Positions 1 to 5,700 of a DNA stretch of 7,412 bases are shown here, piece after piece. The DNA comes from Sphingomonas sp. (lineage in GTDB: Bacteria; Pseudomonadota; Alphaproteobacteria; Sphingomonadales; Sphingomonadaceae), in contig JAICSX010000071.1 of NCBI GenBank assembly GCA_025936675.1, positions 1-7,412 on the forward strand, written 5' to 3'. The number at the start of each line of letters is the position of its first letter. The first letter of the stretch is position 1. The notes under the pieces are model-generated. The model saw only the letters and a list, made by a program, of their open reading frames with translations, ran no database searches and had not been told where the DNA came from. The translations under genes were made by a program, and so were the position numbers.

Positions 1-1080
1 AACCAGCTGCTGGTCGAGATGGACGGCTTCGAGGCCAATGAAGGCATCATCATCATCGCCGCGACCAACCGACCCGATGTGCTCGACCCCGCGCTGCTGA
101 GGCCGGGCCGCTTCGACCGCCAGGTCGTGGTTCCGCGTCCCGACATCGACGGCCGCGAGCAGATCCTCACCGTCCACATGAAAAAGGTGCCGCTGGCACC
201 CGATGTCGATGCGCGCGTCATCGCCCGCGGAACGCCCGGCTTCTCCGGCGCCGATCTCGCCAACCTCGTCAACGAGGCGGCGCTCCTGGCAGCGCGCAAG
301 TGCAAGCGCCTCGTAGCGATGCAGGAGTTCGAGGAAGCCAAGGACAAGGTGCTGATGGGTACGGAGCGCAAGTCCATGGTGATGACGGAGGACGAGAAGC
401 GCATGACCGCCTATCATGAGGCCGGCCACGCTGTCGTCGCTTTGCACGAGCCTGCTTCGGACCCGATCCACAAGGCGACGATCATCCCGCGCGGCCGGGC
501 TCTCGGTATGGTCATGCGCCTGCCCGAGCGGGACAGCTACAGCTACCACCGCGACAAGATGTACGCGAACCTCGCCGTCGCGATGGGCGGACGCGTCGCC
601 GAGGAAGTGATCTTCGGTTACGACAAGGTCTCTTCCGGCGCCTCTTCCGACATCCAGTACGCGACGCAACTTGCGCGCGACATGGTCACCCGCTGGGGCA
701 TGTCGGATGCTCTCGGCCCACTGCAGTACGCCGAGCCCGAGGAGGAGGTGTTCCTCGGCTATTCGGTCAACCGGCAGCGGCAGATGTCGAACGAGACCGC
801 CCAGGCCATCGACAAGGAAATCCGCAAGGTGGTCGAGGACGGCTATACGCGGGCCAAGCACCTGCTCGACGAGCATCGTGAGCAGCTTGAGAAGCTTGCG
901 CAGGCCCTGCTCGAATATGAGACGCTGTCGGGGGATGAGATCAAGAAGGTGATCGCCGGCGAGACGATCGACCGCGGCGGCTCCAAGGGTCCGTCGCTTC
1001 CGGCGGCCGGCTCATCGATCCCCAAGGCCAAGCGGCCGAAGGCGGGCACCATCGGCGGTCCGGCGGCGGCCGGCGCCTAG
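1..1080 (+). CDS. ftsH: ATP-dependent zinc metalloprotease FtsH, 3' part (5' end outside window)
   Basis: FtsH is an inner-membrane hexameric AAA+ protease that unfolds and degrades misfolded membrane proteins and short-lived regulators. The reading frame is open from base 1, so the N-terminal membrane segments, Walker A and Walker B lie upstream. Seen here: the end of the AAA module with sensor-1 ATNRPD (bases 64-81) and the arginine-finger motif RPGRFDR (residues about 34-40 of the fragment); the lid motif [21 protein letters not shown]; then the peptidase domain with zinc motif HEAGH at fragment residues 139-143 and the third zinc ligand Asp217 in SSGASSDIQ. The HEAGH-to-Asp spacing of 78 equals that of E. 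coli FtsH (H417 to D495). Fragment residue 1 corresponds to about residue 279 of E. coli FtsH. After a helical region the protein ends in a Gly/Pro/Lys-rich tail typical of the poorly conserved FtsH C-terminus. Intact and apparently functional. Confidence 0.98.
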   Translation, partial: NQLLVEMDGFEANEGIIIIAATNRPDVLDPALLRPGRFDRQVVVPRPDIDGREQILTVHMKKVPLAPDVDARVIARGTPGFSGADLANLVNEAALLAARKCKRLVAMQEFEEAKDKVLMGTERKSMVMTEDEKRMTAYHEAGHAVVALHEPASDPIHKATIIPRGRALGMVMRLPERDSYSYHRDKMYANLAVAMGGRVAEEVIFGYDKVSSGASSDIQYATQLARDMVTRWGMSDALGPLQYAEPEEEVFLGYSVNRQRQMSNETAQAIDKEIRKVVEDGYTRAKHLLDEHREQLEKLAQALLEYETLSGDEIKKVIAGETIDRGGSKGPSLPAAGSSIPKAKRPKAGTIGGPAAAGA

Positions 1081-1089
1081 CTCGCGCCG
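1071..1089. repeat. Inverted repeat spanning the convergent stop codons of ftsH and the DUF3667 gene
   Basis: A perfect 6-bp GC-only inverted repeat (CGGCGC at 1071-1076, GCGCCG at 1084-1089) has a 7-base loop that contains the shared CTAG stop sequence. It lies at the 3' end of both convergent genes, where a bidirectional terminator would be expected. There is no T-tract on either side, so it is not a canonical intrinsic terminator, and short GC repeats are common by chance in GC-rich DNA. The repeat itself is certain; its function is a guess. Confidence 0.45.
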
Positions 1090-2132
1090 ATCGCGACCGT
1101 CGCCGCGGCGAACAGGCCGAAGGCGATAAAGGCGAAGGTGACGAGCGCCATGGTTCGCATGATCGCGCTGAACCTGCCGAGCTGATAGGCGCCCTTGAGG
1201 TGCTTATACATGTGGAACGGCGGCACGAAGAATAGCAGGCTCGCGACGGTAGAGAGGCCCGCAGCCATGAAGATGCCGCCGACCACGACCAGCATCATCA
1301 TGAACGACAGCGAATAGGTAATGAATACCGTGTGGTCGTAGGTGTTGTACCTCCGGCGGAACGGGAACAGCAGCCACAGGAACGGAACCGAGATCGGGAT
1401 AAGCAGCCAGCTGAATTTCGACGCCGCGTCCTGGACCTTCATCGCGACCAGCTGCGGATTGTCCTTCACATGCCGGATGAACGGACGGATCAGCGCAGGA
1501 ACCTTGGGTTCGGAATCCCTTGAAGCGAAGCTGTTGTTTGAGGCTATCCGCTGGCTCGCGGTGAGCGCTTCCTTGCGGCCCGCAATCTCCTTGTCGAGGT
1601 CGGTCGTGTCCTTGCCGGCGGCAGCGGCGACGCCCCGCTTCACCTCGAGCCGTCCGAGCTCCTGCTGCTGCGCGGTGATCGCGGAATCGAGTCCGACCTT
1701 GATGTTCGGGCTCTGACCCGGGCCGCCCAAAGCGCCATTGAAGTTGAGGACTGCGAACATCGCGAAGACGGTGAACAGGTAAAGCGCGACTGGGGAAATG
1801 AATCGGGCGCGTTCTCCAGCGATGTAGCGGCGGGTCATCTCGCCCGGCTTCCACGCCAGCATTGGCAGCGTCCGCCAGATCTTCCCTTCGACGTTGAAGA
1901 GGGCGATGAGGAAATCCTGGAAGAATGCTCGGACCGAGCGGTGAACATGCGCGCGCTGACCGCAGGTCGAGCAATAAGTGCCGGTCAGCTTCGTCCCGCA
2001 ATTGAGGCAGGACTTCTCGTGCGTATAACCGTCCGCTTCGCCGGTTCGCGGCTCGACGGAATTCGCCAGCAGACCACCTGTAACCGCATCCCCGACAGCT
2101 TCAATTCCGTCCATCAGAACCCCCGAGGACAC
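1077..2132 (-). CDS. DUF3667-type zinc-ribbon membrane protein of unknown function
   Basis: The predicted protein has 351 residues. Seen in the sequence: a hydrophilic N-terminus with a four-cysteine zinc ribbon, CxxC at C42/C45 and CxxCGQR at C54/C57; a conserved-looking block [37 protein letters not shown] (positions 84-120) leading into the first membrane segment (about 112-133); a soluble stretch of about 105 residues, Gln/Glu/Lys-rich in its first half; then hydrophobic segments at about 240-257, 270-305 and 325-348. The ribbon followed by the RYI.GxR..F..P...Y block matches the DUF3667 family as I recall it; no biochemical role is established. The start is GTG at 2132, preceded on the minus strand by GAAGG nine bases upstream. 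An in-frame ATG at 2114 (residue 7), behind a GGGGG run, is an alternative and does not affect the domains. It is transcribed opposite to both neighbours, so it is not part of either operon. Confidence 0.88.
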   Translation of the reverse strand: MSSGVLMDGIEAVGDAVTGGLLANSVEPRTGEADGYTHEKSCLNCGTKLTGTYCSTCGQRAHVHRSVRAFFQDFLIALFNVEGKIWRTLPMLAWKPGEMTRRYIAGERARFISPVALYLFTVFAMFAVLNFNGALGGPGQSPNIKVGLDSAITAQQQELGRLEVKRGVAAAAGKDTTDLDKEIAGRKEALTASQRIASNNSFASRDSEPKVPALIRPFIRHVKDNPQLVAMKVQDAASKFSWLLIPISVPFLWLLFPFRRRYNTYDHTVFITYSLSFMMMLVVVGGIFMAAGLSTVASLLFFVPPFHMYKHLKGAYQLGRFSAIMRTMALVTFAFIAFGLFAAATVAIGAS

Positions 2133-2169
2133 ATTAGGCGGCCTTCGCGGCTCATGCTAGCGCATCGGC
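2133..2169. promoter_or_regulatory. Divergent intergenic gap, presumed 5' regions of the DUF3667 gene and nadD
   Basis: Only 37 bases separate the two divergent start codons. The minus strand carries GAAGG (plus-strand CCTTC at 2142-2146), a reasonable ribosome site for the GTG start at 2132. I see no convincing -35/-10 pair in the gap, so the promoters probably overlap the opposite coding regions. Function is inferred from position only. Confidence 0.35.
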
Positions 2170-2184
2170 ATGGCGCGCATCGGC
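2160..2184 (+). repeat. 10-bp direct repeat flanking the nadD start codon
   Basis: GCGCATCGGC occurs at 2160-2169 and again at 2175-2184, a 15-base period, with ATGGC between them. The second copy encodes part of the NadD N-terminus (ARIG); the first copy fills the place where a Shine-Dalgarno sequence would be. The period is a multiple of three and the first copy reads Arg-Ile-Gly in the nadD frame. Confidence 0.6.
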
Positions 2185-2832
2185 CTCCTCGGCGGCTCCT
2201 TCAACCCGGCGCACAAGGGGCACCGGCGTATCAGCCTTGCCGCAATCGACGCACTCGCCCTCGATGAACTTTGGTGGCTGGTCTCCCCAGGCAATCCGCT
2301 GAAGGAAGGCGCGAAGGACATGGCTCCGTTCGAGGCGCGCTTTGCAGCCGCCGAGCGCATGGCTCGCCGCTCGCCCATCCGGGTTAGCGATTTCGAGCAG
2401 CGCGAGGGCACGCGCTACACTGTCGACACCGTGCGAAAGCTCAAGCGGCATTTTCCGCAAGACCGTTTCATCTGGTTGCTTGGAAGCGACACACTGACAA
2501 ATTTTCACAAATGGCGTGATTGGAGGGGGTTAGCCCGTGAAGTCCCGATTGCGGTGATTCGCCGGCCCGGTTATGATTCCCCTGCCCAAGCGGTTCGCGC
2601 GATGGGCTGGCTGCGAAGGTTCGTCCATCCTTCCAACCAGGCGAGAGAGTGGACGGATTGGAGTGCACCGGCGATCATTTTCCTTCGCCTGCCGCCCGAC
2701 CCGAGCTCCGCGACCGCCATTCGCGCGCAAGATCCCCACTGGTACCGCACATCCCCGACGCGCGTTCATGCGCGGAAGGCTAAGCGCCTGCCACCGTTCG
2801 CCAGGAGACCACTTGACCGAACATCCCGTTGA
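2170..2832 (+). CDS. nadD: Nicotinate-nucleotide adenylyltransferase NadD
   Basis: NadD transfers AMP from ATP to nicotinate mononucleotide, giving deamido-NAD in cytosolic NAD biosynthesis. The 220-residue product has the nucleotidyltransferase signature GGSFNPAHKGH at residues 8-18 (HxGH catalytic element), the substrate-loop region WWLVSPGNPLK at 35-45, FIWLLGSDTLTNFHKW at about 100-115, and the ATP-binding ISSTxIR equivalent SSATAIR at 179-185. The start is fixed: an in-frame TAG at 2158-2160 lies just upstream, the only start codon after it is the ATG at 2170, and the GGSFNP motif falls at the usual distance. No good ribosome-binding site is visible upstream, so initiation may be leaderless or weak. 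Beyond SSATAIR the usual ending (valine-rich helix, YIxxHxLY) is replaced by a basic tail. The last 20 bases overlap the proposed rsfS start. It is the first gene of the plus-strand run. Confidence 0.95.
   Translation: MARIGLLGGSFNPAHKGHRRISLAAIDALALDELWWLVSPGNPLKEGAKDMAPFEARFAAAERMARRSPIRVSDFEQREGTRYTVDTVRKLKRHFPQDRFIWLLGSDTLTNFHKWRDWRGLAREVPIAVIRRPGYDSPAQAVRAMGWLRRFVHPSNQAREWTDWSAPAIIFLRLPPDPSSATAIRAQDPHWYRTSPTRVHARKAKRLPPFARRPLDRTSR
2803..2807 (+). promoter_or_regulatory. Ribosome-binding site deciding the TTG start of rsfS
   Basis: AGGAG lies five bases before the TTG at 2813 and inside the nadD coding region. It is a strong Shine-Dalgarno match, much better than anything in front of the upstream in-frame ATG at 2768, and it places the RsfS start at a family-like length. 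Confidence 0.7.
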
Positions 2833-3220
2833 TGCCGCCGCTGGCGAGGCCGGCCGCGCTCCCATCGATGTCGAAGATCTCCACAAGCTCGTGCTTCAGT
2901 CGCTCGACGACGACCAGGCCCAGGAGGTCGTTTCCATTCCCCTCGCCGGCAAATCCAACATCGCCGACCATATGGTGATCGCCTCGGGGCGCTCCACGCG
3001 TCAGGTCGCGTCGATGGCCGTTAAGCTTGCGGACAAGATCAAAGAGCGATTTGGTAGGAATGTCAGGGTCGAAGGGCTCCCGGCGGCTGACTGGGTGCTC
3101 ATTGATGCTGATGATGTAATCGTGCACATATTTCGTCCCGAAGTGAGAAATTTTTACAATTTGGAACGAATGTGGGCGTTTGGCGATGATTCGGGCGTGA
3201 GCGCAGCTGCACGCGGGTAG
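2813..3220 (+). CDS. rsfS: Ribosomal silencing factor RsfS
   Basis: RsfS (Iojap/YbeB family, DUF143) binds ribosomal protein L14 (uL14) on the 50S subunit and blocks joining to 30S, lowering translation in starvation or stationary phase. The 135-residue product shows the family core: KSNIADHMVIASGRSTRQV (47-65), then G.PAADWVLIDADDVIVHIF (88-107) and the closing VRNFYNLERMW (111-121). The chosen start is TTG with AGGAG five bases upstream; the frame stays open further upstream through nadD (for example an ATG at 2768 giving 150 residues), but those residues look like a translation of nadD in the wrong frame. The 20-base overlap with the nadD end suggests translational coupling. The nadD-rsfS-rlmH association is widespread in bacteria, here with an extra gene before rlmH. 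The 3' part is noticeably AT-rich for this genome (see findings). Confidence 0.94.
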   Translation: MTEHPVDAAAGEAGRAPIDVEDLHKLVLQSLDDDQAQEVVSIPLAGKSNIADHMVIASGRSTRQVASMAVKLADKIKERFGRNVRVEGLPAADWVLIDADDVIVHIFRPEVRNFYNLERMWAFGDDSGVSAAARG

Positions 3221-3225
3221 GGCAA

Positions 3226-4065
3226 ATGCGGTTCATTGCAATTTCACTGTCGATTCTGGCGTTTGTCGCGCAACCGGCCGTCGCGGCTTCTTCCCCGGCG
3301 CTTGCCAGCGTCGAGGATCAGCTGAGTGCGCTCGTATCCAACAAGTCTGCGGACGTCGGCATCGCCGCGCTCGACCTAAACACCGGCGAAACCGTCAGCA
3401 TCAAGGGCAACACGCCCTTTCCGATGGCGAGTACGGTCAAGGTCGCAATCGCCGCTCTTTACCTCGCGCAGGTCGATAACGGTCGCCGCTCGCTCGATGA
3501 TACGATCAATGGCCAGTCCGTCCGAAGCCTGATGCACCGGATGCTCGTCTTCAGCGATAACCGCGCCGCGGACATCCTGTTCAAGGACGTGGGAGGCCCG
3601 AACGCGCTCGAGGCTTGGCTCGAAGACAATGATGTAAAGGGCATCCACGTCGACCGTACCATCGCCCAGCTCCTGGCCAGCAAGCGCGACCTGTTCGACC
3701 GCCGCGATTCCTCGACGCCGGTCGCGATGGTCGACCTGTTGAAGCGGATCTACAAGGCGCAGCTGATCAAGCCCGAAAGCCGCGACTATCTGCTCGACGT
3801 GATGGCGCAGTGCGAGACGGGCAAGAACCGCATCAAGGCACTCCTTCCCGGCGTTCCGATCGAGCATAAGACGGGCACGCTGAACGGCCTTGCGGACGAC
3901 GTCGGGTTCATCACCCTCCCCGATGGACGCCGCGTCGCGGTCGCGATCTTCACGCGCGGCGGAGCCGATCGTCCCAGGACGATCGCTGAATCAGCCCGCG
4001 CCATCTACGACGGCTTCAAGGCAGTCTTCACTTGGCCGTTCGGCGCTCCCGCGCTCCAGAAGTAG
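3226..4065 (+). CDS. Secreted class A beta-lactamase-fold serine hydrolase lacking the catalytic Glu166
   Basis: The product has 279 residues. It begins with a signal peptide (hydrophobic run about 4-18, probable cleavage after AVA near residue 20), so it should act in the periplasm. Motifs in class A order: SxxK as STVK at 69-72 (Ser69 nucleophile), SDN at 110-112, RDSSTPVAM after the omega loop, and KTG at 215-217. Counting from SDN, the Glu166 position is Ile146 and the Asn170 position is Leu150, while the neighbouring Asp-Arg (163-164 equivalents) is kept. The SxxK-to-SDN distance is 41 residues against 60 in TEM, so the loop that normally carries Tyr105 is missing. It belongs to the Beta-lactamase2-like superfamily (PF13354 type, as I recall), but efficient beta-lactam hydrolysis is unlikely. 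It could be a penicillin-binding or peptidoglycan-related hydrolase, an esterase or a slow acyl-enzyme protein. The ATG is five bases after the rsfS stop. Its TAG overlaps the rlmH GTG. Confidence 0.88.
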   Translation: MRFIAISLSILAFVAQPAVAASSPALASVEDQLSALVSNKSADVGIAALDLNTGETVSIKGNTPFPMASTVKVAIAALYLAQVDNGRRSLDDTINGQSVRSLMHRMLVFSDNRAADILFKDVGGPNALEAWLEDNDVKGIHVDRTIAQLLASKRDLFDRRDSSTPVAMVDLLKRIYKAQLIKPESRDYLLDVMAQCETGKNRIKALLPGVPIEHKTGTLNGLADDVGFITLPDGRRVAVAIFTRGGADRPRTIAESARAIYDGFKAVFTWPFGAPALQK

Positions 4066-4487
4066 TGCTGCTTCACATCGTTGCGCGCGGCAAGATCGGC
4101 CGCTCTCCGGAGGCCGAGCTGGTGGAACGCTATTTGAAGCGGATTTCCTGGCCGACGAAGGTCACCGAGCTGCCCGACCGCGGCGGCAAATTGCCTGAGC
4201 TGCCAGCAAGCGCCGTCACCATTGCGCTCGATGAGCGCGGCGAGGCGCTGTCCTCGACGGAGCTGGCGAGGACGCTCGAATCCTGGCGCGATGGCGGCAA
4301 GCGGGAAGCGCGCTTCCTGATCGGCGCGGCGGACGGCCATGAAGGGGAGCAGCGGCGCGGCGCAGACCTGCTGCTGTCTTTTGGGCTCGCGACCTGGCCG
4401 CATCTGCTCGTCCGCGCCATGCTCGCGGAGCAATTGTTTCGGGCGACGTCGATCCTTGCCAACCATCCGTATCACCGCGAAGGTTGA
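4065..4487 (+). CDS. rlmH: 23S rRNA (pseudouridine1915-N3)-methyltransferase RlmH
   Basis: RlmH is a small SPOUT (trefoil-knot) enzyme that uses S-adenosylmethionine to methylate N3 of pseudouridine 1915 in helix 69 of 23S rRNA on assembled ribosomes. The 140-residue product shows the N-terminal strand LLHIVARGKI, LDERGEALSSTELA at about 55-68, the cofactor-site block FLIGAADGHEG at 84-94 (many relatives have IGGADG), and the knot and C-terminus PHLLVRAMLAEQLFRATSIL.NHPYHR at 112-138. The start is taken as GTG 4065, which aligns its first residues with the usual MKLxLIAVGK beginning; a TTG at 4032 would add 11 residues that look like shifted reading of the previous gene. The GTG shares a base with the preceding stop (TAGTG), so translation is probably coupled. 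The ribosome site is weak: AGAAG lies only two bases before the start. Full length and intact. Confidence 0.95.
   Translation: MLLHIVARGKIGRSPEAELVERYLKRISWPTKVTELPDRGGKLPELPASAVTIALDERGEALSSTELARTLESWRDGGKREARFLIGAADGHEGEQRRGADLLLSFGLATWPHLLVRAMLAEQLFRATSILANHPYHREG
4479..4483 (+). promoter_or_regulatory. Ribosome-binding site of the EnvC-like gene
   Basis: GAAGG lies seven bases upstream of the ATG at 4491 and inside the last codons of rlmH. It supports that ATG as the start, which in turn gives a proper signal peptide. Confidence 0.6.
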
Positions 4488-4490
4488 GCC

Positions 4491-5669
4491 ATGCGCCGCC
4501 TCGCTCTCGCTCTCGCCCTCTCCCCTCTCTTCGCCGGAAGCGCTATTGCGCTCGATGGCGGCCAAGGACTTGACGCTCAGCTGAAGGCCGCGATGGCCGA
4601 GCAGGCGGCGGCAGAGGCTCAAACCGCGAAGCTCGAGCAGGCGGCGTCGCGCGCCCAGAACGAGGCCGATCGGCTGCGCGGCGAGCAGGCTGCGGCGGCG
4701 CAAGCGATCGATGCTGCCGAGGCGCGGATCAGCGCCGCCAATGCTCGTCTCCAACTGACTTCCGCCTTTGTCGATGCCCACCGCCGGCAGCTCGCGGCCG
4801 AACAGCAGCCGGTCTCGTCATTATTGGCGGGGCTTGCGACGATGGCGAGGCGTCCGCCGCTGCTGGTGCTCGCTGACCATGGCGGACCCGACGAGCTGGT
4901 CGAGGTTCGTCTGCTGCTCGATGCGACCTTGCCGGTGATCCGCAGCCGCACAAGCCATCTGTCGGCCGAGCTTCAGCAGGGCCAGCGCCTGCAACAGGCA
5001 TCGCTCGCAGCCAACGCTGAGCTTGCCCGCAGCCGCGACGGCCTGCTCGCTCGGCGGCAACAATATGCTGCGCTCGAGCAAAAGGCCGAGCAGCAGGCGC
5101 TCGGGTCCGGCGGCCGGGCGCTGAGCAGCGGCGATGTCGCGATCGCGGCCAGCGAGCAGGTGGAGCGTCTTCGCACGGAGCAGGCGCAGAGCCAGTCGAT
5201 CCGATCCGTCGCGGCACAGCTTGCAGGCGATGACCCTGCACCCCCGCGGCCTTTCGCGCCTGACAGCGCCACCCCACGTCCGCCATTTCCCTATGAGCTA
5301 TCCGCTGCAGCGCCGGTCACCGTCGGCCTCGCAGCCGTCGACCCCAGCGGCGTCCGTTCGCGAGGCCTGACGCTCGCCACCAACCGCGGAATGGCCGTCA
5401 CGGCGCCTGCCGCAGGAATGATCAAATTCTCGGGCCCGTTCCGTGACTATGACGGGGTGCTCATCATCGATCATGGCGGCGGCTGGCTGAGCTTGCTCGT
5501 CAATGTCGCGTCCCCGCTGCACGCCGGCGACAAGGTCGCGCTTGGACAGGTTATCGGCCGCGCATTGGGCCCGCTGCAGGTCGAATTGTCCCAGAATGGG
5601 CGTCGAATCTCGCCTGCTCTCATCGCAGGTTCATCTCAAACTATGTCAAAGGGCGCCAAAGGCGGTTAG
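4491..5669 (+). CDS. envC: EnvC-like murein hydrolase activator, degenerate M23/LytM domain
   Basis: The product has 392 residues. It starts with a signal peptide (MRRLALALAL, probable cleavage after AIA at residue 20). An Ala/Gln/Glu/Arg-rich, probably coiled-coil region covers about 25-105 and again about 155-245. A Pro-rich linker follows (about 248-268), then a C-terminal LytM/M23 fold at about 285-380 with TAPAAGMIKFSGPFRDYDG.LIIDHGGGWLSLL and PLHAGDKVALGQVIG. Active LytM enzymes bind zinc through HxxxD and a later HxH. Here the region before TAPAAG has no HxxxD and the HxH position reads LQV, so the domain should not cleave peptidoglycan. That pattern matches EnvC, which activates periplasmic amidases (AmiA/AmiB in E. 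coli) during cell separation. The role is inferred from architecture; overall similarity to E. coli EnvC looks low. It starts three bases after the rlmH stop and is followed 31 bases later by the S41 protease gene. Confidence 0.87.
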   Translation: MRRLALALALSPLFAGSAIALDGGQGLDAQLKAAMAEQAAAEAQTAKLEQAASRAQNEADRLRGEQAAAAQAIDAAEARISAANARLQLTSAFVDAHRRQLAAEQQPVSSLLAGLATMARRPPLLVLADHGGPDELVEVRLLLDATLPVIRSRTSHLSAELQQGQRLQQASLAANAELARSRDGLLARRQQYAALEQKAEQQALGSGGRALSSGDVAIAASEQVERLRTEQAQSQSIRSVAAQLAGDDPAPPRPFAPDSATPRPPFPYELSAAAPVTVGLAAVDPSGVRSRGLTLATNRGMAVTAPAAGMIKFSGPFRDYDGVLIIDHGGGWLSLLVNVASPLHAGDKVALGQVIGRALGPLQVELSQNGRRISPALIAGSSQTMSKGAKGG

Positions 5670-5688
5670 ACTCACGTCCCGCCGGATT

Positions 5689-5692
5689 AGGA
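5689..5692 (+). promoter_or_regulatory. Ribosome-binding site of the S41 protease gene
   Basis: AGGA lies eight bases before the ATG at 5701, in the 31-base gap after the EnvC-like gene. It favours this ATG over a much longer in-frame extension that would overlap the preceding gene. Confidence 0.6.
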
Positions 5693-5700
5693 CGCGACAG

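Noticed and set aside
1102..1113. 12-base perfect palindrome TCGCCGCGGCGA near the end of the DUF3667 gene
   Set aside because: It has no loop, lies inside coding sequence and is a likely chance event in GC-rich DNA.
1204..2001. Second minus-strand frame of 265 codons inside the DUF3667 gene
   Set aside because: It is a different frame of the same strand as a well-supported membrane protein, and its translation is Arg/Pro/His-rich without hydrophobic segments or motifs.
2573..2812. N-terminal extension of RsfS by 80 residues from an ATG at 2573
   Set aside because: The extra sequence is nadD read in another frame. The TTG at 2813 has a strong AGGAG site and gives a family-like length.
3226..4065. 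Annotation as an acquired beta-lactam resistance gene
   Set aside because: Glu166 and Asn170 equivalents are absent, base composition matches the neighbours, and the gene is fitted tightly into a core operon with no mobile-element remains.
4005..4781. Long minus-strand open frame of 258 codons opposite the hydrolase end, rlmH and the EnvC-like gene start
   Set aside because: It is antisense to three recognised genes, has Arg/Gln/Gly-rich composition typical of shadow frames in GC-rich DNA, and shows no recognisable domain.
4729..5286. Minus-strand frame of 185 codons opposite the EnvC-like gene
   Set aside because: The Ala/Arg-rich translation is explained by the complementary strand of the repetitive coiled-coil coding sequence; it has no domain or start signals.
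5503..5700. N-terminal extension of the S41 protease by 66 residues
   Set aside because: It overlaps the EnvC-like gene in another frame and would bury the obvious signal peptide that starts at 5701.
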